Shown: in pieces, positions 51,502 through 62,979 of the stretch
Numbering within the stretch: the stretch's first letter is position 1
Layout of the letters: the number at the start of each line of letters is the position of its first letter
Assembly: GCF_958295425.1 (NCBI RefSeq)
Contig: NC_081136.1
Span: forward strand, 27,890,077 to 27,954,076
Length of the DNA: 64,000 nucleotides
DNA from: Solea solea
Taxonomy: Eukaryota > Chordata > Actinopteri > Pleuronectiformes > Soleidae
Direction: 5' to 3'
Position numbers and translations under genes: made by a program
Notes under the pieces: generated by a model
Databases searched by the model: none
The model's input: only the letters and a program-made list of their open reading frames with translations
Told to the model about the DNA's origin: nothing

Positions 51502-52069
51502 TGGCCAAACAGCGTGGACTCCCTCACTCCGTTTTAATCTTATCAAACTCAGAAGAGTTCTTGCTGTCGTGTCTTATGCAGCGATTTCTCTTTAACAAGA
51601 ATCAGCTGCCTATAAGATGGGTGCGCTTGTGTAGTGAAGATGGTTTAATGAACAATCCTATTAATATCACATCCAGCTGCTAATAATCGTGTCAAAATGG
51701 ACCCGTCTGTGACGCCCGGTAGCTCTCGTCTGCACACGTGTCCCATGTTGTGATGAAGTTCTGTCAGACAGGAGTCCTTTTATTTTTTCTCTGAGTGCAT
51801 AAACACACACACACACTGAGGCAAACTTCAAACACAGTTTAGAGCGTCTTCCTAAGGGTAGTACCATTTTCAGCAGCTTTCATATCTTTTTCCCCCCCCA
51901 CCTCTACTCTGCTCTCTCCAGTCATGTTTATGATAAAAACCAAACTGTGTTTTGGCTCTTCATTACTCCCGAGAAGTCTAATAATACTAGAGCAATGTGG
52001 GTGACACGAGTTACTGGTTCTTGGATTTAAAAGAAAAATGTGTACAGAGAAGATTTTGAAACAAGATTA

Positions 52070-52092
52070 TGTAAATAGAAAGTGTAAATAAA
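52070..52092 (+). promoter_or_regulatory. Distal poly(A) signal with two Pumilio-type motifs
   Basis: AATAAA lies at 52087-52092. TGTAAATA, the Pumilio response element in DNA form (UGUANAUA), occurs at 52070-52077 and 52083-52090, the second overlapping the hexamer. A GT-rich stretch 'ggtatgtggttgtgtc' follows at 52117-52132, as expected downstream of a cleavage site. This is the best-looking transcript end in the region. Confidence 0.5.
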
Positions 52093-52670
52093 TCCTATAT
52101 ATGACAAAAACGGTATCGGTATGTGGTTGTGTCTAAATGTCTTTTCAGGTGCCCGGTGCGTGTGTCTCCAAATGTTCCGTGTCCAATTGCAGTCACTTAA
52201 AGTCAAGGTATGTGTCTGCGTATGTGTCGCTTGCCACAGACGCAGTGTAACAGGTAAACACTTCTTGTCTGAGCCGTCTGTGTGGAATCATTGGCAGCAG
52301 AAGCTCGATTAATGAGACTTTTTTCCCCCACCTCTGTGTGAGTGTGTGCTTGTGTCTCTCTCTCTCTGTGTGTGTGTGTGTAGGTGCTTTGCAGAGGACG
52401 GAAAGAAGAAGATGGAGACGACAAAAACGAGAGAGAGCCAGCTGCATGTACTTGCTGAGTTGAGTGTATACCTGCACGTGTGTGTGTGTGTATGAAAGAG
52501 AGAGCACATACAGCAGCAGCAGAAGCTCCTCACTCTCGTTAAGCTGACTGATGTTCACACAGGCAGCCAATTATGGAGTGCTGGTCACTGAGGACTCCAG
52601 TCACTTCATGGGAAATTAAAAATACATTAAAACCAACAATGGGCACAGGAAGGTGCCCCTGCTTGCTCTC

Positions 52671-52685
52671 TCTCTCACACACACA

Positions 52686-52718
<33 letters not shown>
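52671..52718 (+). repeat. (CT)n/(AC)n compound microsatellite
   Basis: A CT run passes into an AC run of about 20 units with one interruption. Other short TG runs lie nearby at 52366-52381 and 52480-52492. Confidence 0.95.
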
Positions 52719-52722
<4 letters not shown>

Positions 52723-53198
52723 AGTGTAAGAGAATGAAAGATTTGTCGAGGCACTAACAGCCGAAGCAGCCGGCGCTCACTGTGAAGCTAAAGAGATATA
52801 GCGCACATATTAGCACAGTCAACTGTTCTTTTGGCCATTTCCTCGCGGCCATTCTCCTCTCTACATATCGGAGGTGTTTACTATTTATTTGCACAGTACG
52901 TCACATTTATAGCACGGAGCCTCTGCTGGTTTATTTTGGAGGCACTCAGAGCTCCGAGCACTGCAGCTCAGGAAAACACACACACAGAGAAGCAAATAAG
53001 GAAAACATCTTCATCAATTTGACAACACATGCTGCTCAATTTGGTTGCTGTTTTTTTTTTTTTTTGTTTTATTGTTATGTTTTCTTAATTTGCTTGTGTT
53101 GTGCGCTGAGCTCTGGAGGACGCGGTGGTTTTTACCCACTCGATGCCATTTTGACTTGTCTAATTTACAGTCCTATAAACCACTATTCACCAGTGTGA

Positions 53199-53630
53199 GG
53201 CCTTGTCGTCAAACTCATTGTAAGTCGGGGGACACGTCCAGAGCTGTCTGAGCCCAGATGGGCCGGACAAGTAAAATACTAGCATAATAACCTAGAAACA
53301 ACAAGAAAAACTCCAATGTTTTCCTCTTGTTTTTACACAAAATAAATCTTTTCACACAACATTATTATGAAAAACTTAAAAAAATGTTATGTGTAATTTG
53401 ACCATTGACACGTGCACTGTATCTTACAAATCACAGTGGATCTACAAAGGTACAAAACATTTAGTCACAGGTATCTGGAACTAAAGATTCTAGTATTTCA
53501 CACATGATTAGAACATTTTACTAATGAGGGAGCTAATGACTAACCCTGGCTCTTAAATGCAATTTTACACAAATTCCATCTTGTGGGCGGAATTGGAACT
53601 TCTGGTGGGGCCGTATGTTTGACACCCCTG
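53199..53630. mobile_element. hAT-like MITE with 'gtttgacacccctg' end
   Basis: The right end 'ggggccgtatgtttgacacc' cctg, the left end 'gtcgtcaaactcattg', and the internal 'gatgggccggacaagtaaaa' with 'cataataacctagaaacaac' match a very common teleost non-autonomous family whose perfect ends read caggggtgtcaaactca. The left terminus is decayed. No coding capacity in about 430 bp. Confidence 0.72.
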
Positions 53631-56600
53631 TTGTAAAGGAATTAATATGTTGAGCGTCTTTCCAATGTCGGGCACTGAATGGAAAATAGTTTCCGGCTTC
53701 TCACACATTCAATGTTAAGTGAATCTGTGTTTATTTCCTCTGCAGAAGAAGGTCTGCCTTTACAGGGAAATCCAGTGAAGAGAGTCAGCGTCAAGTGCAC
53801 TGCGAGTGACTATTGTCTTTAATTTTTGATTTCTCCTCCACCTGTGAAGGTAAAGCAAACGCCTGCACGGTAATTTTATCATAAAGATTATAACACTGGG
53901 CTAGTGCATGTTTTTGGGAGTAAAAACATTTTCAAAAAGCAGCTTTAAAGCAGGAGGTAAGAAGGTAAACGAGCAGCTGAGGGAAAAGTCTTATTTCTGT
54001 GAGCTGGTAATAGTAAAATCAGCTCAGTAGCACTTGGATTTATCAGTCAGTGACAAATGCAGCTTCTGTGGAACAGCGTGTTCTTCACAGATTAACGTTG
54101 ATGAGTAATTAAAACAAAGGACGCTCTGCTGTAACGAAGAAATAATCCCTCATTTAACTGTCAGAATCTTAATGATTCAAGGTCATAAATCTGGCATCTT
54201 CACACACTTCCAGTGTTAAATTCAAACTTTCTTTTTTTTTTTTTGAAGTCCTCACGTCAACAGTGAGTCAAGCTGAACCGTCAGATCTGTCGTACGTCCT
54301 CTTATCACTGCTGACAGTCTCGCCGCTGACGTGACGTACACACGTCAATCCGAATCCACTTCCACAGACCCAGTGGTGTTTAGACGGATCAAAACAAAAA
54401 ACGCAGCGAGACGACCTCTGCACACGTTTATTTATTATTTATTATTTTATTACAGTTTCAAGTCGCCATTCAAATGTTATCCCAAATGTTGGTGAAAGAA
54501 AATGCGTCTGTGTTTCCATCAACTGCTGTGAAGTGAAGTACATATGTAAGTTGCTCTGTCCTGTAATGAACCAAGCCAGGTTTAAGGAAAGGGAAATAAT
54601 GAAAGAAAGTAAAAGTTATCGTAAAGCAGCCAGACCAAACAACAGTGTTGACACCTTTGTGACTTTATCGCAATATTTAGCTTCATGTATCGGTATTTAC
54701 TGCGTCTGACTTTAAAAACGGAGAGAGAGAAACGGGCAAGAACGTGTGGATGTGCAGTGTGCAAAACAATCACACATCTATATTGTTCGTTCGAGTAAAA
54801 CTAGCGTCTGTTTTGGTGTCTTCTCCCCTTATTTTACGATTAATCTTCAACACTTTGTTTTTTTTTCCTAGTGTGAAATCGTTAAAGACGGGACTTGTTC
54901 TCGTGACTTAAGTTACTTTTCATTGACAGTGAACGCTAGCACAAGAGAGAGCAGGGGAGTATAACGTCAACGCGTATTCGTGTAAAGCAAGTTCGGTGTT
55001 GGAGACCTTTTAAAAAAAAAATACAGTTTCAGGTCTCCGGAAACACTAATATGATATAAAAAAAAAAAAGTATGCAAAGCTGGAAACTGGAGAAGGTGCA
55101 GCTCTTACATCACTTGAGCTGCATCAGGAGTTATTGCTCTGAAAGCCCTGTCGGCCTTGTTTGTTGTGTGATGCTTCTCTAACTAATGCTGTTCACCCAG
55201 TAATTCCTCACTTTTATCTCACAAAGCTAAACTATTAAGCTACTGAATCCAAGACGTGCCAAACACTCTTTCTTCCATGTAGGATAATTGTTTTGCTCTA
55301 TGCCGGTAAGAAGGCAGTAAATCCAGAGGTCTTTTTTGTTCTTCAGACTGGATGGTAAACAGTGTCACAAATGGAAAGGGTTATACAAATGTAATCTAAC
55401 ATCTTTGTGGGGTTTTCTTGCACTTTGCTTAATGCAGTGCCCGTTATCAGCAAGGAAAACGCACTAAAACGCACACTACATTTTTTTTTAAAAACACACA
55501 CATTTCAAATGTAAATGTCAAATTCAGATCTTTCCCCAAAAGGTGCTGCGAAAATGTGTTCATTTGAAAATGTCAGTCTTGAGTGTGAGAGTCGGCGGAG
55601 CAAACTGAGCTTGTTTGAGAATGTCAGTGTGACTGTCGCTTGGTAATAATACAGGCATAGATGAGGCCTCAGTAGTTTTACCTGTCACATTTCAGTCACG
55701 GGCACATCATCTTGTTCCCTCTGCTTCTCCAATTTCTTATGTGGTCCTATTATAAGTAATTTAATAAGTAATTATTTTAGTGAGATTTCAAAACGTCTCT
55801 TTTTTTAATTCACTAAAATGAGTTTCTATTGCAGTCTTTCCCTCCCTTTAAGGGTAAAACTTAAATATGAATAGTTTTTTGTGTCCTTATTGACATGTTT
55901 TAGGTGAAAATGTGTCTTGTTTTTGTCATGTTAGCAGGGTGGACAGTTGGAAGCGTTCAGTGCACAGATCTATTAACACCTCAGTGTGTGCGGCTGAAAA
56001 AAAAAGAACAACTGCTGTGTTTACATGTCGGTCATCCAAGAGATGACTCAGTATCAACAGACTACTGCCGCCCTTTTCACGCCAATATTGGATTTTCACC
56101 TTTGGTCCTGACACATAATCTCATCTTCTCAAATAACCGTGGGAAGCCCCAGCATGGATTATTTATCTGCTACATAGTTGATGGAGCTGCGTGTCTACGA
56201 TTCGAGTTTTTCTTCTTTTCTTCTTTTTTTTGTCCTCTCCCTGGAAATTCAGTGAGTGGCGAGCAGGCTGGTGATGAGCTCTCCCTCAACATCACTAAGA
56301 GCCTCTATGAAAAAAGGTCTGACCCACACGGCAACATGGTGAACTGTGTCACACCGCACCATGGAACCAGCAGTGAGCAAATGTGCAATTTACAGGCAGT
56401 GAATGTGTTTCGCTGAGTCAACTGACGGTGAGGGAGACGGAGGGGAAGCCGACGTGATCTGTTACAGAGCAGAATATCATCGGTGTGAATACTGATACTG
56501 TCAGCTGCTCCATCATTACTGCCTCTCAGAAAGTAGGCCTCAGTCTTTGCAACCAGCAATGTGTTCTCCTCCATCTCCAGATGCCAGGTCACTGTAATGG

Positions 56601-56935
56601 AACACATCCAGGAACAAACAAGAAACATGTACGCAGTTTTCACAGTAATACGGAGTTAATGTTACTGTTTGTCCTATTTTATGTTAACAAATATCTGCTG
56701 TGAAAATCTATTTCGCCAACTTTATTCGAGACATGCACAGCCGCATTTCCGGTGGGATTTTAAAGGAATACTTCACCGATTAGCATTTGTGTGTGAAGAT
56801 GTGAAGATGAAGGAGTTCCGTGTGGTAAGACGGTGAAAAAAAATTAAAAAAAAATTAAGTCTCAAAATCAATCCTAAAATGAACAGGAAGCAAGAGGATG
56901 GAGTGCAAAACACAGGTGTGACGTGGTCTCACTTT

Positions 56936-57215
56936 TTTTTTTTTTTCTCCAGTGAAAAGGCGAGCGCCGGCGGTGTTCTGGACAAGCCGGATTTGTTGGA
57001 CAGATGACTGGTCTAAGCGCACATGCAGAGAATTATAGTAATCCAGCCGAGATGTTATAAAAGCATGGATAAGTGTCTCTAAAACTTTGAGAGGGAGATG
57101 AGGGCGCGATGAGCCTCAGCTGAAAGAAGTCAGACTTACTACTCGACGTAGCATCTGTCGAGATTTGCTGTCAAAACGGACGCCAAAGGCTTTTAACAGA
57201 AGAGTGGGTTTTTGC
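56936..57215 (+). repeat. Internal fragment of a long teleost interspersed repeat
   Basis: 'ggtgttctggacaagccgga', 'gagaattatagtaatccagc', 'cgagatgttataaaagcatg' and 'cttttaacagaagagtgggt' are blocks of a long fish repeat seen in many genomes. The block at 61026-61310 looks like the beginning of a related element. A short piece near 56764-56785 ('ggaatacttcaccgattagc') belongs to another common repeat. Element class not determined. Confidence 0.6.
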
Positions 57216-57469
57216 ATCCACATCCATTCAATATGACTTATACTATACAGTCAAGCAAGGGCCACTGAGTGTCTAGTTTGGTCAGTAGTGAAAAAAAAAG
57301 TCGAAAAAACAATATCTATGATGATATTTCACATCATTTCAAAAACAAAAGTGCTTCTTATGACTTGGAACGATAAATAGTTCACAATATAAACTTATTG
57401 ATGATGCAAATTGAATCCATTAATAAACAAAACGTGGAAATAACTCATTATAAGTTGATGGAATTGATT

Positions 57470-57525
57470 GGGGTGCTGCATGTAGCCCGGGGGCCGCGAG
57501 TTTGAGACCTCTGGCTGAGCAGTTA
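57470..57525 (+). repeat. End fragment of a hAT-like MITE
   Basis: 'catgtagcccgggggccgcg' followed by 'agtttgagacctctgg' is the typical end of a fish non-autonomous family. The opposite end was not found. Confidence 0.5.
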
Positions 57526-57798
57526 AATGCAAACTTGGACACTATTAGTGAAGAAACATCTAAAACAGTTTAAAATGTTACCTGTACTATAATCCACACA
57601 AGTTTGCAATCTTCTGATGTACGGTGGTTGCAGCTTCTTTGCAGCACAGTCGTCCACGGCAAACGCTGTTCTTGTTCTCATCCCTCCGCTGCTGCGGCGG
57701 CCGTTTTCCCCCCGGGATTATTGGGAAAGAAAGAAGAGCGCTGCATTTCAGGAACACATCCATTTCAAAAGTGCAATATGTGTCTTAACCATCACACC

Positions 57799-57824
57799 GT
57801 GTGTGTGTGTGTGTGTGTGTGTGT
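57799..57824 (+). repeat. (GT)n microsatellite
   Basis: Pure GT run of 13 units; a shorter TG run lies at 57963-57980. Confidence 0.95.
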
Positions 57825-58144
57825 ACACAGCCTCCATCACAGGCCACCAAGCTGCTGTGTTGGCGAAAATAGCAGGCGACCTTGCTGGCCTAAGCCTAAG
57901 TGACTCTGTAATGATAAAGACAGACCGGTTAGCAATGACACACTCAGGATATGTAATCATCTGGTGTGTGTGTGTGTGTTACCCCTGTTTTTCATTTGGC
58001 AGCTTAACCTGTTTAATCCTGTCTGCTGGACAGTACAAATCCACACACACACACTAATGAGAAATACCCTTATTGGCTTTGTCCCTAATTGTTTGAGGTT
58101 AAACTGATGAAGTAAAGTCAAATGTATTCTTTTAACCTTATCTC

Positions 58145-58170
58145 TGTGTGTGTGTGTGTGTGTGTGTGTG
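58145..58170 (+). repeat. (TG)n microsatellite
   Basis: Pure TG run of 13 units. Confidence 0.95.
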
Positions 58171-58885
58171 ATTTCTGCTGACAGGTTACAGTCTACCATG
58201 CTGCATTGCCTGAAGCGCTGTAAAAACCTCATGCAGTGACATGGCGCCACCTGGCAAGTATCCCCAGAGTGGATCTGCGTGTTTACATTTTGTCTCGCAT
58301 GGTTCAATATCATACTCAACGTTATGGCGGAAAAAGGTGCCAACAACAGGTGTTGGTCGCAAATGAAAGACGGGAAAGCGACTGCCAAGAAAAAGGCTGA
58401 TGCAGAGCGATCCAAGAGCAGAGTGAACAACGGTGCTGCGTTTGAACGGTAGCCCTGTTTCTACTGCACAGGTGGGTTCACTTTATGTTTTTTTTTTTTT
58501 GAGTATTTGTTGTTTTTCATCATCACGTTGTGAATCGAACAAGTATCCAAAAACCTTGGTACCAAAAGTAACCGTTCGCGGTGCTCGGGAATCCGCGTTC
58601 GTTGCGCGTTCCTGTGCTCTGGAGGCGTAGCTTCGGCGGGAAGTCTGGAAAAAAGGGGCTCGGACTTTTAAATTCAATATGTAGCCTGCTCCAAATGTTT
58701 TTCCAGGATCTCCAACCCTTTACCTTTAAGGTTAGCTGCAAGGTTAGACACTCTTAAAGTCATCATTGAAGTCAAAAACACACCTCCCTGCACAGTTGCA
58801 GATACAACCTATGAAGCTGTGGAGCCAAATTGTTCAATATAGAAACACCACGGACTGGCAGCTTAATATGTTGCCTTCACACCTA

Positions 58886-59125
58886 GCCTTCAAAGTGTCT
58901 TATTTTAACCATAAAAGCACCAGAGAATGTCCTGTAACTCAGTGCTTTTGCCAGCTATTTACAATTTAGTGTGTGAAAATACTGTTTTGACAACTTAAAA
59001 GGAAGAAAAACACACGCCAAAAAATGGAACGTACGTACAGGTGTTCTTCCCGTCTTTGAAGTGCAACTTCTCAGCTTTCAGAAACCGTTGGATTTTTCCG
59101 ATAACTACAGTCATACAAAGTGCAG
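58886..59125 (+). repeat. Local repeat family, copy 1
   Basis: Starts 'gtgtcttattttaaccataa', then 'agagaatgtcctgtaactca', 'gtgcttttgcc' and 'aaaatactgttttgacaact'. A second block at 59055-59125 ('aagtgcaacttctcagcttt' then 'cagaaaccgtt') recurs at 61778-61853 beside copy 3. Confidence 0.8.
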
Positions 59126-60005
59126 TTTTAAAGGGTTAATATTGATCACGTTTGGACGTGTGGGCTTAATTATGCTGCAAAGTTAACCTTAAAAAGACAA
59201 AAATAAATGTAGCACAGTTTTCTACCGTTTGTCCACATCCATATTTGCAGCACGCGGATAAATATCTAATATTTTGCTCTTCGGGGTTCAAACTTTAAAT
59301 GCTGCCAATTAGATGAAGGACAGCAGGGACAGAACTCGATGAGATGTTTGACCTTTTTATTTGTTCCGCCGGGTCGGGCTGGCCCGAGCCGAGCAGCAGT
59401 GTGTGCACAGAGTTAAACACGGGAATGAAAAACTACACATCCAACAACTGTCCAAACCAAGCATACCAAAAGTACACAAGCGAATGTTTGACTGTGTGTT
59501 TTTACAGCCAGTTTACTTTGGTATGAGACCAGTGGAGCCTGCAGAGGACAGTGAGCAGCTTCAGGAGACAGACACTGTGTGCCCAACTCACCCCTTCACC
59601 TGAAGAGGGCCTGAAGAGGACTATATATATGTTTGTCTGCAGCAGCCTGAGATAAACTGTTGGTTTCTAATACGTCGAGAGGACTTGTGAGGAATCCAGA
59701 CGCCACTACAGACCGTCTGAGTGTGTACCTGCTCAAACATACAGTCCGTGGCGTATAGAAGAGGAAACTAAATAACACCGCTCCCATTCTGACCTGACGT
59801 TAACTTCCGTCCGGAGTGATCTCATCGAGATCGTGATAAGTGCAGGCCTCAGTCTGTCCTGAAAGCATTCTGTGTTCTGGTTGTCGTCTGCCTGGCTGTG
59901 GAAAGGTGTCATTATCACGTCTGAATAAGGCTTTTTGTCTTCGCTTGGCAGAATTCAATACAAGACAATTATTGTCATTCTCACTGAACATCATAATCTC
60001 GCTAA

Positions 60006-60170
60006 GCCTCAAAATGTCTTATTTTAACCACAGAAAGGACCCGAGAATGTCCTTAAACTAAGTGCTTTTGCCCATTTTCCCCAGAATAACTTCCAAAACA
60101 AACCTGCCAGTTATTTACAATTTTACTGCATGTTAAAATACTGTTTTAACAACTTAAAGTGAAGAAAAAC
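60006..60170 (+). repeat. Local repeat family, copy 2
   Basis: Shares 'atgtcttattttaaccacag', 'gagaatgtcc', 'agtgcttttgcccattttcc', 'ccagaataacttcc', 'actgcatgttaaaatactgt' and 'aaagtgaagaaaaac' with copies 1 and 3. It is in the same orientation. Confidence 0.85.
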
Positions 60171-61025
60171 GGATGTTCCTGTGTGGTAACAGTAGCTCGT
60201 TTTCTCCTTTACCTTCACATTTTCACACAAAAGCCACTCGCTCAAATATATCCATCTCCGCACAGACGGATGCAAGAGGCCTTCAACTGTTTGACCCACA
60301 GTGACATTCTCAGGTCACAGTCACACACATACGACACACGGCTGAGTGCCAGTGTCTCCTTTTTCCTTTGATTACCACTCGTGTGCTTCCTTCCCTCTCC
60401 CTTTCCCTCTCCTTTTCTTCCCTTCCCTCTCCTGCTCCTCTGGTGAATCCTGCAGCAGACTTCTTATTAATCTTCATTTGGATGTCAGAGGAGGGATATA
60501 TCGGCTGCATTTCATGATAGTTTAGTCTGATGTGGCAGATTGAGACGAGGCGTCTGGTGGGTCCTGATTATCGCAGGGTTTTTCCACGTACGGCAGCAAA
60601 GTTCACACTTGGTGACTCTCAGAGTTGAAGAAGTGCCGTGTGTTATACACTTTGCAGTTAGTGTAAGAGTTCAGTGTTAGACTGAACTCTTTTCTTGTGT
60701 GGTGTCCAACAACTGTTGTGCAATTGGCCAGAAATATGAAGTGGGGAGGCGTGGTTAATGCCTTGTCATCCTCTTTGAGGACCTCCCAGGAGTTCTGCAC
60801 TTGAGGATGTGGTGAAGTATGAAATGTCCTCACTTGGTTCTTGTTCTTGCCACCTTGAGAAAAAGAAGAACACATTTCTTACAGTTCTTGCAGAGCACGC
60901 ACAGGCCTTTAGTTTCACCTTGTCGTAGGTGTGATAAAGGAAATGCCTTTTGATTCTCGTTAGTACTACTCTCTACGAAACTGAGCAGCTGACTGAAGAC
61001 GAGAGAATCTTCCCGTTTACACCTC

Positions 61026-61310
61026 CAAGGACAAGGGCAAGTTTATTTGTATGGCGCCATTCTTACACAAGGCAATTCAGAGAAACACCGAACAGACAAA
61101 GCATCTGTTAACTGAAAATTAATAAAACATTGGAATGTAATTTAAAATCATTAAACAGGCAGATGTGAAAGTAAACGTGGTTAAACCAAAATGTTTTCAA
61201 CCCTGATTGAAACAAGCTGACAGTTTGTGCACACCTCAGGTGTTCATGGAGGACCATAGAAGCTAAAGGCAGCTTCGTCACCTCCATGCACATCCTCAGT
61301 CTACCTGGTC
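61026..61310 (+). repeat. Teleost interspersed repeat (caagtttatttgtat family)
   Basis: 'ggcaagtttatttgtatggc' then 'cacaaggcaattcagag' is the start of a ubiquitous fish repeat. It continues with 'ccaaaatgttttcaaccctg' and 'ggaccatagaagctaaaggc', in the expected order. Ends are approximate. Confidence 0.75.
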
Positions 61311-61363
61311 ATGTGATTAACCTTTTAAGGCATTTAATCCTTTAACACCTTATTATTTTTTTT

Positions 61364-61870
61364 GCTTATTTTAACCATAAACGGGCCAGAGAATGTCCTG
61401 TGAGTAAGTGCTTTTGACCATTTTTCCCAGAATAGCTTTCAATATCTGCCATTTATTGACACTTCACTGCATGTTAAAATAGTGAATTAACGATTTAAAA
61501 TGAAGAAAAACAAGTTTTATTTAGAAAAAACACTGTTGTTGTACATGGACACCAGATTTTGCGTGTACAGTATATTATTTTTTTAAATTTGAACAGTATA
61601 AAACATATTTAAGGTGACATTTGTTGGAGTTTTTGTCTCAATGTCTAAAAACAGGCCAAAAAAAAAAGAGGAAACTATGCACAGGCGCTTTTCCAGCTCT
61701 CTTCACTCTGGTGACAAGACGCTGATTCTCCAGCTTCCTGCAACAGTGCAGGTGAAATGACTGTAATAACCACACGTTGGCTTTGACGTGCAACTTCCCA
61801 GCTTTCAGAAACAGTTGTCATTTTTCCGTTGCGTAATTACGGTTAACGCAAAGTTAGGGATGTAGATTAT
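61364..61870 (+). repeat. Local repeat family, copy 3 with extended right block
   Basis: 'gcttattttaaccataaacg', 'ccagagaatgtcctgtgagt', 'aagtgcttttgaccattttt' and 'cactgcatgttaaaatagtg' match copies 1 and 2. The second block, 'gacgtgcaacttcccagctt' then 'tcagaaacagtt', lies further right (61778-61853) than in copy 1, with about 250 bp of extra sequence between the blocks. Confidence 0.8.
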
Positions 61871-62901
61871 TAAAAAAAAAACTGCCATTGAAGCATGACT
61901 ACACATTTGATTTAGCTGTTGTTGTTTTTTTGTTTTTTTAACTGCAGCAGTGTTGTCTCTGATCTCTGGCACTTTTTTTTTTACATATATTTCTCCTCCT
62001 CTCTTCCATTTGATGAATTCGATGTTGTTTTCCTGTTTCCTGGGTTTCAGACATAGGTCATATGTATGAAGACAAAACACACACATGAGAAGCGACATGG
62101 GGGAAGGATGCCGTAAAATCAGCCTTGATTTCGCTCAGTTTCATCTCTGCCATTTTTAGACTTGGTTTCATGTCACAATGACTCATTTACTCATTCACTT
62201 TCAGGGACGTCATCGAGAGTCACGAAGCTCTGAAGGTTAAATGAGTACGTTTGAATGTGTTTTTTTTGCTAGTTTTTATTCGTTTTTATGTTTTTGTAAA
62301 TGCTCAGTTTGAGTTGAGCGTTAAATGCACTTCATATCAACCCAAAGGATTATGAACGCAATGAATTTTACAAAGATGAGAAGTAAGTTAGTTTTATAAA
62401 CACAAAATTCAGTTTCAGAAACGGTGACTGCCGAAGATAGACTTACATACAGTAATAATGCGCGTTAGAATTACTGTCCATGGTGTTGCTATTGGATTCA
62501 ATAAATTAATCTTCATTTAACCATGAGATCATGAGTGTGTTTATTGTTGTCTTCTTGTGCAGGAGACACTTATTTAAAGGCGCTGGAGTCCATACCGAGC
62601 CCACGGTCATTGTCCATTTTCCTTGAGAAAAGAAATAGAATAAATGAGTCGCCGGAGGTTTACCTTGAGTTCCTTCTCAAAGGAGACTGACAACAAAGAC
62701 CTTGCTTTGCTCACTAAATGCAACCTTTTATCTTTGGAGAGTCCGAAGGTTTCGCCCGAGCAGAACACTGTTCTACACATTCAGTTCTTTACTAGACATC
62801 TTTGATTCCTCGTTCTAGTTAAACTCTTCTTGTTTGGTTTGCTTCATAATAATGCTGTATTTGACTGTGACTAGCAAAGGGCTAACCTTAGCATGAGAGC
62901 A

Positions 62902-62979
62902 CTCCTCCTCCTCCTCCTCCTCCTCCTCCTCCTCCTCCTCCTCCTCCTCCTCCTCCTTCTTCTTCTTCTTCTTCTTTCC
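62902..62979 (+). repeat. 78-bp pure polypyrimidine tract, (CTC)n then (TTC)n
   Basis: A (CTC) run of about 18 units passes directly into about 7 (TTC) units with no purine. On the minus strand it would translate to a polyglutamate run, which is an artefact of the repeat and not evidence of a gene. Confidence 0.97.

Larger units (their letters stand above)
48340..52110 (+). other. tbc1d22a: Probable long 3' UTR of tbc1d22a
   Basis: No further exon is expected after the conserved stop. Candidate poly(A) signals occur at 49689, 51010 and 52087, so the 3' UTR could be about 1.4, 2.7 or 3.8 kb. The region contains T-rich tracts (48583-48613, 49969-49983), a (CT)n near 50508-50522, (TTA)n near 50082-50100, and a GTGA tandem repeat at 51477-51500. 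I recognised no mobile element in it, in contrast to the introns. True ends need transcript data. Confidence 0.6.

Noticed and set aside
55904..56416. 170-codon frame with a signal-peptide-like start (MKMCLVFVMLAGWTVGS...)
   Set aside because: No recognised domain, the listed start is GTG, it holds a phenylalanine-rich run made by a T-rich tract, and a frame of this length is plausible by chance in 64 kb.
58245..58256. CTCF-like 'gccacctggca'
   Set aside because: Core spacing does not fit the consensus.
57957..58430. 157-codon minus-strand frame with His-Thr repeats
   Set aside because: The repeats are translated (TG)n microsatellites; no domain and no splice support.
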